This document shows, one piece after another, positions 1-5,295 of a DNA stretch of 13,038 bases. Origin of the DNA: an uncultured Alistipes sp. (GTDB taxonomy: Bacteria > Bacteroidota > Bacteroidia > Bacteroidales > UBA932); contig UQUJ01000078.1 of the NCBI GenBank assembly GCA_900544195.1, forward strand, positions 1 to 13,038, written 5' to 3'. The translations under genes and the position numbers were made by a program. Numbering within the stretch: position 1 is the first letter of the stretch; every line of letters begins with the position of its first letter. The notes beneath the pieces are model-generated. The model was not told the origin of the DNA. It was given only the letters and a program-made list of their open reading frames with translations, and searched no databases.

Positions 1-262
1 GTAAGATTGCCGTATGGGGCATTCGGGATGCCGATTTGTGGCATGTGTAAGATTGCCGTATGGGGCATTCGGGATGCCGATTTGTGGCATGTGTAAGATT
101 GCCGTATGGGGCATTCGGGATGCCGATTTGTGGCATGTGTAAGATTGCCGTATGGGGCATTCGGGATGCCGATTTGTGGCATGTGTAAGATTGCCGTATG
201 GGGCATTCGGGATGCCGATTTGTGGCATGTGTAAGATTGTCGTATGGGGCATTCGGGATGTC
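1..262. repeat. 46-bp tandem repeat array (5 full units plus a partial sixth)
   Basis: Units start at 1, 47, 93, 139, 185 and 231. The first five are essentially identical; the sixth has C-to-T changes near 240 and 261 and then decays. The array is cut by the left window edge, so its true length is unknown. The period is not a multiple of three, so it is unlikely to be coding. Each unit holds GGCAT, then ATGCC, then GGCAT, so the central ATGCC can pair with either neighbour: GGCAT-TCGGG-ATGCC or ATGCC-GATTTGT-GGCAT. Confidence 0.95.
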
Positions 263-274
263 GAATAATTTGAG

Positions 275-282
275 TAAATTTG
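275..282 (+). promoter_or_regulatory. possible Bacteroidetes -7 box upstream of the phosphoglucomutase gene
   Basis: TAAATTTG fits the TAnnTTTG consensus and lies about 100 bp before the start codon, between the two tandem arrays. No TTG -33 element was found at the usual 18-21 bp spacing, so this is tentative. Confidence 0.3.
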
Positions 283-285
283 TAG

Positions 286-344
286 GTTGTACGGTTCGTT
301 GGGCGGACGGGTTGTACGGTTCGTTGAGCGGACGGACTGTACGG
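286..344. repeat. 25-bp tandem repeat (about 2.4 units)
   Basis: Two units at 286-310 and 311-335 differ by one base (GGGCGG against GAGCGG). A partial third unit lies at 336-344. It is unrelated in sequence to the 46-bp array just upstream and lies in the leader region of the phosphoglucomutase gene. Confidence 0.85.
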
Positions 345-384
345 CAATGAAAAGACAATGGAAATATAAATAAATTAAGATATT

Positions 385-2049
385 ATGGCACAGGATTACA
401 GCGAGAACGCCAGGAAATGGCTGGAAGGGGATTTCGATCAGGAAACCAAGATGAAGGTGCTGGAACTGCGGAACAATGATCCGGCAGGGTTCGAGGACGC
501 TTTCTACAAGACTTTGGAATTCGGCACCGGTGGCCTGAGGGGTATCATGGGGGTCGGGACCAACAGGATGAACAAATATACCGTCGGGATGGCTACCCAG
601 GGGCTGGCCAACTATATTCTTAAGAAGGTGTCCGGGGATGACATCCGCGTCTGCATTTCCTACGACAGCCGCAACAACTCCAAAATGTTCGCCAAGATCG
701 CCGCTGACATATTCTGCGCCAACGGATTGCACGTGTTCATATTCGATAACCTACGCCCTACGCCGGAGTTGAGCTACTCCATCCGCAAGATGGGCGCGGT
801 CGCTGGTGTGATGGTCACGGCCTCGCACAATCCTAAGGAATATAACGGGTACAAGGTCTATTGGTCTGACGGGGCGCAGATCACCGCGCCGGTGGACCGG
901 GAGATCATCGACGAGGTAAACAGGATCACTGACCCTTCCCAAGTGATGTTCGAGAAAAGGGAACATTGCGGAGAGGTAGAGCTGATGGGCAAGGCTATGG
1001 ACGATGCTTACATCTCTGACATTCTTTCTCTTACCCTCAGCCCTGAAGCCCGCGAGAAGCACAAGGACTTGAAGATTGTCTATACCCCGCTTCACGGAGC
1101 CGGGGTCCGCATCGTGCCTGAGGCTTTGAAACGCCTTGGCTTCGAGAATGTTATCCACGTGCCGGATCAGGATGTGAGTGATGGCGACTTCCCGACAGTT
1201 GTCTCTCCGAATCCTGAGGAGCCGGCTGCAATGAAAATGGCTCTTGAGATGGCCGACAAGAAGGGTGCGGACATCGTGATGGCCTCTGACCCTGACGCTG
1301 ACCGCCTCGGAATCGCGGTTCGTGACAACGACGGCAAGATGGTTCAACTGAACGGCAACCAGACGGGCTCCATTCTGACATATTACATTCTTACCCGTTG
1401 GAAGGAACTCGGCAAGCTGGATTCCACAAAGTACATCGCCAAGACCATCGTCACGACTGAGCTGATCGCCGAGATCGGCCGCAGTTTCGGCGTGAAGTGC
1501 TACGACGTGCTGACCGGTTTCAAGTACATCGAGGAAATCGTGCGTGAGAACGAGGGCAAGGGCGAGTTCATCTGCGGCGGCGAGGAGAGCTACGGGTTCA
1601 ATGTCGGCGAGTTTGTTCGCGACAAGGATGCTCCGGTTGCCTGCATAATGGTCGCTGAGTGCGCCGCCTGGGCCGCCGATCAGGGACTGACCCTCTACCA
1701 GCTGCTCCAGAGGATTTATTCTGAATATGGCTACCGCAAGGAATCGCTTGTCTCTTTGGTGCGCAAGGGTAAGACCGGCGCTGAGGAGATCCAGAAGATC
1801 ATGGCAGACTTGAGGCAGAACCCTCCGGCAGAGATTGTCGGCTCGAAGGTCATCAAGGTCATCGACTACAACGAGCCGGAGAAGACCGGACTTCAGAAGT
1901 CGAACGTACTCCAGTTCTTCAACGAGGCCGGCGACATCGTCTCTGTCCGTCCTTCCGGAACCGAGCCGAAGATCAAGTTCTACTTCGGAGCCAAGGGACT
2001 GGACGCTGATGCAAAACTTAAGGCTCTTGAGGCTCAGTTCATCAGTTAG
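385..2049 (+). CDS. phosphoglucomutase / phosphomannomutase (alpha-D-phosphohexomutase family)
   Basis: A cytosolic enzyme that moves phosphate between C1 and C6 of a hexose, most likely glucose-1-P to glucose-6-P, feeding glycolysis, glycogen and nucleotide-sugar synthesis. The four family signatures are present. They are the phosphoserine loop TASHNP (residues 145-150, active Ser147) followed by KEYNGYKVY, the metal loop DPDADR (302-307), the sugar-binding loop GGEESYG (398-404), and the C-terminal phosphate-binding RPSGTEP (522-528). GTGGLRG (47-53) near the N terminus is typical of the longer PgcA-like branch. At 554 residues the protein is full length for that branch. The ATG at 385 follows an A/T-rich stretch without a clear Shine-Dalgarno, as is common in Bacteroidetes. 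Substrate preference (glucose or mannose) cannot be read from motifs, so no gene symbol is given. The gene stands alone; the next gene starts 147 bp later. Confidence 0.95.
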   Translation: MAQDYSENARKWLEGDFDQETKMKVLELRNNDPAGFEDAFYKTLEFGTGGLRGIMGVGTNRMNKYTVGMATQGLANYILKKVSGDDIRVCISYDSRNNSKMFAKIAADIFCANGLHVFIFDNLRPTPELSYSIRKMGAVAGVMVTASHNPKEYNGYKVYWSDGAQITAPVDREIIDEVNRITDPSQVMFEKREHCGEVELMGKAMDDAYISDILSLTLSPEAREKHKDLKIVYTPLHGAGVRIVPEALKRLGFENVIHVPDQDVSDGDFPTVVSPNPEEPAAMKMALEMADKKGADIVMASDPDADRLGIAVRDNDGKMVQLNGNQTGSILTYYILTRWKELGKLDSTKYIAKTIVTTELIAEIGRSFGVKCYDVLTGFKYIEEIVRENEGKGEFICGGEESYGFNVGEFVRDKDAPVACIMVAECAAWAADQGLTLYQLLQRIYSEYGYRKESLVSLVRKGKTGAEEIQKIMADLRQNPPAEIVGSKVIKVIDYNEPEKTGLQKSNVLQFFNEAGDIVSVRPSGTEPKIKFYFGAKGLDADAKLKALEAQFIS

Positions 2050-2076
2050 GCGACTTTTTTGGCGATAGGCCAGCCC

Positions 2077-2096
2077 GGTCACTGAGCGTGCCGGAA
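2077..2096. repeat. REP-like half-site downstream of the phosphoglucomutase gene
   Basis: GGTCACTGAGCGTGCCG resembles the reverse complement of the CGACAGGTTCAGTGACCG copy inside mnmA (6027-6047), with roughly three quarters of bases identical. It sits between inverted copies of CGACTTTT (2051-2058) and AAAAGTCG (2107-2114) just after the stop codon. It may be a decayed repetitive extragenic palindrome. No full palindrome remains here. Confidence 0.5.
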
Positions 2097-2196
2097 TGAT
2101 ACCTTGAAAAGTCGTGGCACCTATTGTCTTGATAATGGTGTGAATAGATGTTTACCTATAGTGGAAATGAATCATAGGTGATAACGTAAAGATTTT

Positions 2197-2943
2197 ATGC
2201 TCAATAATTTATCTGCCACGGGGAAATTCACTATCCGTGATGCCCGGCCGTCAGACGGCGAGTTCATCGCAAGAAATGTCCTTGCGGCGATGGGGTATGA
2301 GGTTTTCAATGTGGATGCCGACTCTGCGATCGAGTTCGGCTCCACATCTTTGAATGTCAAGGATGCCGTCAAGCTCGTCGGAGAGATTTGCGCCAGACCC
2401 GACACGTTATATTCATACGCCAGAACGAGGATCGCATGCGTGGAAGGCAATGCAGTGGGATCGCTGACGGCATATTCAGGAGATGACTATCTGTCGCTGC
2501 GCGAGCTGACGTGGGGACTCCTGAACTCTATGTTCGAGGGTGGCGCTCCGTCAGAGGATGAAGATCCGACGCGGTCTGCGGCTTGTTTTCCGTCCGTAGA
2601 GGTCTCAAATGGTACGCGTGATCATGAAAGCGCGGGGGAGGACATCCTTGTTACGGAGCCGGAGTGTCTGCCAGGCGAGTTCTATCTCGATAGTATGGCT
2701 GTACTCCCCGAGTTCCGCCGGATGGCCTTTGAATATGCCGGCGCGACCGACCGCATAGGCCACCTGCTGATGCTCGACGGCATTGAGGAAGGCCGCAGGA
2801 AAGGCTTTCCACGCATCAGCCTGATTGTTGACAAGTCCAAGCCCCGCCTCTTCACCTACTATTCCGCCCTTGGCTTCCGCCCCGACGGAGAGATCCTCTT
2901 TTTCGGCCATCTTTATGACCGGATGATCAAGGTGTTAGACTGA
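2197..2943 (+). CDS. GNAT-family N-acetyltransferase with unusual acetyl-CoA loop
   Basis: A probable acyl-CoA-dependent acetyltransferase of unknown substrate. The N terminus (TIRDARPSDGEFIARNV, residues 12-28) is a typical GNAT beta1-alpha1 opening. The core beta4 strand LDSMAVLPEFR (164-174) is followed by IGHLLM (187-192), a basic segment RRKGFPRISLIVD (200-212), and RLFTYYSALGF (217-227), the usual beta6-alpha4-beta7 ending. Two features are odd. A polar acidic stretch at about 112-160 separates beta3 from beta4. The pyrophosphate loop, normally R-G-x-G-I-G, is replaced by the 12 residues 175-186 between R174 and IG, about nine more than usual and without the R-G-x-G glycines. Either cofactor binding has been remodelled or activity is lost. 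The ATG at 2197 is the first in frame. No clear promoter or Shine-Dalgarno is seen. Confidence 0.85.
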   Translation: MLNNLSATGKFTIRDARPSDGEFIARNVLAAMGYEVFNVDADSAIEFGSTSLNVKDAVKLVGEICARPDTLYSYARTRIACVEGNAVGSLTAYSGDDYLSLRELTWGLLNSMFEGGAPSEDEDPTRSAACFPSVEVSNGTRDHESAGEDILVTEPECLPGEFYLDSMAVLPEFRRMAFEYAGATDRIGHLLMLDGIEEGRRKGFPRISLIVDKSKPRLFTYYSALGFRPDGEILFFGHLYDRMIKVLD

Positions 2944-2979
2944 GAAATGAATGGTGGTTGGCAATTGTTGATTGCCGGA

Positions 2980-3142
2980 GGGGTGGAGTCCTATTGATTG
3001 ATAGGAGGAGACTGTCTTAAAAGTAAAAGTACCCCCTGCGAGGATTGAGAATTCGTTGTCGCCCCTGTAGTGGGGTACAGACTTTTCAACTCTCGCCGAG
3101 ACTTTTCAGACAGTCTGGGGGGGTGGAGTCCTATTGATTGAT
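2980..3142. repeat. 23-bp direct repeats flanking MITE-like copy 1
   Basis: The 23-bp segments at 2980-3002 and 3120-3142 are identical (they begin GGGGTGGAGTCC and end TTGATTGAT). They bracket the 108-bp element, with AGGAGG on the left and three extra G on the right between repeat and element. They are longer than an ordinary target-site duplication. Confidence 0.85.
3009..3116 (+). mobile_element. MITE-like element, copy 1
   Basis: A 108-bp element with imperfect 16-bp terminal inverted repeats: AGACTGTCTTAAAAGT at the left end, and the right end reads AGACTGTCTGAAAAGT on the opposite strand. An inner pair, GTACCCC and GGGGTAC, can extend a hairpin. About 90 percent identical by eye to the inverse complement of 5122-5230. 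It has no coding capacity, so it would depend on a transposase elsewhere. The ends recall those of some insertion sequences, but no family is assigned. Confidence 0.8.
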
Positions 3143-3263
3143 TATGAGGGAATTGTGGTATCCTGCTATCTCGAATTAGAGGGTAGGATTTTGTAATTTG
3201 TTAATAATGAGATATTTGGCAATAATGTCTCGAGAGTGGCTCAAAAAAGGGAAGTACATGCTC

Positions 3264-3303
3264 AAAAAAAGGGAAGTACCGTATGTACTTCCCCTTTTTT
3301 TTT
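3264..3303. terminator. bidirectional intrinsic terminator at the tRNA-Thr 3' end
   Basis: The stem GGGAAGTAC (3271-3279) pairs with GTACTTCCC (3285-3293) across a five-base loop. It is flanked by seven A (3264-3270) and nine T (3295-3303), giving a U-tract on either strand. On the minus strand it directly follows tRNA-Thr. A second copy of the left arm, GGGAAGTAC with its A-run, lies at 3243-3257. Confidence 0.85.
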
Positions 3304-3304
3304 G

Positions 3305-3377
3305 AGCCACTCATCAGGCTCGAACTGACGACCTGCGCGTTACGAATGCGCTGCTCTACCGACTGAGCTAAAGTGGC
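3305..3377 (-). tRNA. tRNA-Thr (anticodon CGU)
   Basis: The reverse complement folds as a 73-nt cloverleaf. The acceptor is GCCACTT with GAGTGGC, the D arm GCTC...GAGC, the anticodon loop TTCGTAA (anticodon CGT, reading ACG), and the T arm GTCAG-TTCGAGC-CTGAT. The discriminator is U and the full CCA is not encoded. The anticodon stem GCGCA/CGCGC ends in an A-C mismatch next to the loop. The gene is transcribed away from the flavoprotein gene and ends in the terminator just past its 3' end. Confidence 0.93.
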
Positions 3378-3405
3378 TTGCTGCATTTCACGTGGAAATG
3401 GACTG

Positions 3406-3413
3406 CAAAGATA
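3406..3413 (-). promoter_or_regulatory. -7 box of the tRNA-Thr promoter
   Basis: On the minus strand TATCTTTG matches TAnnTTTG, and its likely start point lies about 20-25 nt before the mature tRNA. No good TTG -33 element is visible. It points away from the flavoprotein -7 box, with 12 bp between them. Confidence 0.6.
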
Positions 3414-3425
3414 AGTAAAAATTTT

Positions 3426-3433
3426 TAACTTTG
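3426..3433 (+). promoter_or_regulatory. -7 box of the flavoprotein gene
   Basis: TAACTTTG matches TAnnTTTG and ends four bases before the ATG at 3438. Transcription would start at or next to the start codon, so the message may be leaderless. The -33 region would overlap the tRNA -7 box. Confidence 0.6.
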
Positions 3434-3437
3434 CACC

Positions 3438-4952
3438 ATGTATTCAGACATTATCATCATTGGTGGCGGAGCGGCAGGACTTATGGCCGCTTACGGTGCC
3501 ACGAAGGCTCTTCCGCTTGGAAGTCCGGCACGCATTACGGTTCTGGAGAAGATGCCACGTCCGGGCAGGAAGATATTGTTCACGGGCAAGGGACGCTGCA
3601 ACTTCACGAACCTCAAGGACTGGAACGAGTTCTCGCAGCATATTCGCACGAATCCTAATTTCGTGAAGCCGGCGTTCTATAACTTCACTCCGGAAAATAC
3701 CATTGATTTCCTTGAAAGCAATGGTTTGGAGACCGTTGTCGAGAGGGGAGACAGGGCCTTCCCATATTCACACAGGGCATCCGATGTGCTGGACACCATC
3801 GTTGAGGTGGTGCTGCGCCATGGGGTGACACTGCTTACGGATCGTGAGGTGAAAGACATCCTGCCGGGATTTTCGATCCGATGCGCTGATGGTGAGACGT
3901 TTGAATGCTCGAAGCTGATCATCGCGACCGGAGGGCTTTCCTATCCTGGAACCGGCTCGACCGGTGACGGTTACAAATGGGCTAAGTTTTTCGGCCACAA
4001 TGTCACACCTTGTTTTCCGTCTCTGACAGCCCTCGTTCCTAAGGGTTATAAAATTATCGACAGACCGGAGACAGACCTGAAGGGACATATTCACAGGGAG
4101 ACACCGATGACTGGAAGTGGAGAGGCGCTGAAGGGCGCCAAGTTGAAGAATGTCAGCCTTACCGTCACGTTTGACGGCTCGAAGTCCGAGACGGAGTTCG
4201 GAGACGTGGACTTCACTGACGGAGGAATTGAGGGACCGATCGGATTTCAGGTCAGCCGCAAGTGCGTGAAAGCCTTGATGAATGGTGGTAAGGTGGCGTT
4301 TTCGCTTGATCTGAAGCCAGGTGTCTCACTGGAAGAACTGACAGACAGGATCAAGACTCTGTGGAACGAGATCAAGAACGACCCCCGCACCCGCCAATGG
4401 AAGGATGGACGCGGGCTGAACGGCAAGGAGATGTATAGAATCCTGCTCGGCAAACTGATGCCGTGGGAACTGATCCCGGGATTTCAGGCGTGGAATCCTG
4501 ACATCATGAAGATTGATCTTAAGAAGTCTGAATATGCTGACGGGCGCTCCGGCGCTTCTACGGGTCCGGCGTCCCGTTATGCCAATCTGTCGAATCGTTA
4601 TGACAGGTCGCAGAGTTGGTCGAAAGGCCCGAACCATCGTTCCAACCGTCAGCCAAGACGTTATTACGACATTGATCTTGATCTGTTGGCCAAGACATTG
4701 AAGGACTGGAAGTTCGAGATAATCGGTTTTGTGGGTTACGAGCGTTGTGTCATCACTGCCGGTGGCATCTCGACCGACGAGGTGATGCCGAAGACGATGG
4801 AGTCACGTCTCAAACCTGGCCTCTACCTTTGCGGTGAGGTTCTTGACATGGACTGCGACACCGGCGGCTACAATCTCCAGTGCGCCTTCTCCACCGGCTA
4901 CCTTGCCGGCGAGTCCGCGGCCAAGTCTCTGAATATTCCTGGACAGCATTAG
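3438..4952 (+). CDS. BaiN/HI0933-family NAD(P)/FAD-dependent oxidoreductase
   Basis: A flavoprotein of the HI0933/YhiN/BaiN family, cytosolic, with poorly defined substrates. An N-terminal Rossmann fold with IIIGGGAAG (residues 6-14) binds FAD. The family hallmark GRKILFTGKGRCNFTN is at 43-58 and the second nucleotide-binding strand ATGGLSYPGTGSTGDGY at 163-179. The C-terminal FAD-binding signature VITAGG...CGEVLDMDCDTGGYNLQCAFSTG spans 438-487. Length 504 exceeds the usual 400 or so. Part of the excess is a Ser/Arg/Asn-rich, low-complexity segment at about 366-409, just before the C-terminal FAD segment. The start at 3438 fits the -7 box immediately upstream. The gene and the tRNA lie between two inverted MITE-like copies. 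Family assignment is firm; the reaction is unknown. Confidence 0.93.
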   Translation: MYSDIIIIGGGAAGLMAAYGATKALPLGSPARITVLEKMPRPGRKILFTGKGRCNFTNLKDWNEFSQHIRTNPNFVKPAFYNFTPENTIDFLESNGLETVVERGDRAFPYSHRASDVLDTIVEVVLRHGVTLLTDREVKDILPGFSIRCADGETFECSKLIIATGGLSYPGTGSTGDGYKWAKFFGHNVTPCFPSLTALVPKGYKIIDRPETDLKGHIHRETPMTGSGEALKGAKLKNVSLTVTFDGSKSETEFGDVDFTDGGIEGPIGFQVSRKCVKALMNGGKVAFSLDLKPGVSLEELTDRIKTLWNEIKNDPRTRQWKDGRGLNGKEMYRILLGKLMPWELIPGFQAWNPDIMKIDLKKSEYADGRSGASTGPASRYANLSNRYDRSQSWSKGPNHRSNRQPRRYYDIDLDLLAKTLKDWKFEIIGFVGYERCVITAGGISTDEVMPKTMESRLKPGLYLCGEVLDMDCDTGGYNLQCAFSTGYLAGESAAKSLNIPGQH

Positions 4953-5121
4953 GTCCCGATGATAGTGCGTTCCCCTAATTTTTTCGCCGTGGAGGCTAAC
5001 TTCTTATTAATCAGTTAAAAACCATACTCTCCTCCCCGTTGGAACGGACAGGAGGAGGGTGTGCTATATATTTGATAATAAATACATTATCCTCCATGCC
5101 GTTGGCCCAGCTCCCCTCCAC
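4953..5121. other. intergenic stretch with hairpin and orphan -7 box
   Basis: Between the flavoprotein stop and MITE copy 2 there is no gene. A hairpin at 5029-5054 pairs CTCCT with AGGAG and CCGT with ACGG but has no U-tract. TATATTTG at 5067-5074 matches the -7 consensus and would read toward the MITE copy; the nearest TTG (5039-5041) is 25 bp upstream, longer than normal. Confidence 0.4.
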
Positions 5122-5230
5122 AGACTGTCTGAGAAGTCTCGGCGAGAGTAGAGAAAGTCTGTACCCCTATACAGGGGCTACAACTAATTTTCAATCCTCA
5201 CTGGGGGTACTTTTACTTTTAAGACAGTCT
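5122..5230 (-). mobile_element. MITE-like element, copy 2 (inverted)
   Basis: A 109-bp element with ends AGACTGTCTGAGAAGT and the complement of AGACTGTCTTAAAAGT. Its reverse complement aligns to 3009-3116 with about 11 differences, including one indel. The 23-bp direct repeat around copy 1 is absent here, so it is not an integral part of the element. An open reading frame crossing the copy is not considered a gene. Confidence 0.8.
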
Positions 5231-5295
5231 CCCTCGCCGGCGGCAAAAATACCTTACACACAGAGCCTGTATGTCAGGCAGTCTTGTCTCCACGG

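Noticed and set aside
1..262. CRISPR array
   Set aside because: Units are identical end to end without unique spacers, and no cas gene is near.
751..2082. 443-residue open frame antisense to the phosphoglucomutase gene
   Set aside because: It mirrors a fully conserved gene, shows no family motif and has no promoter. It is a by-product of codon bias.
3234..3312. tRNA-associated integration (att) site
   Set aside because: The acceptor-stem copy is inverted, not direct, and no integrase or island is present.
3201..3386. Small minus-strand frame overlapping the tRNA
   Set aside because: It covers the tRNA and its terminator and reflects RNA sequence, not protein.
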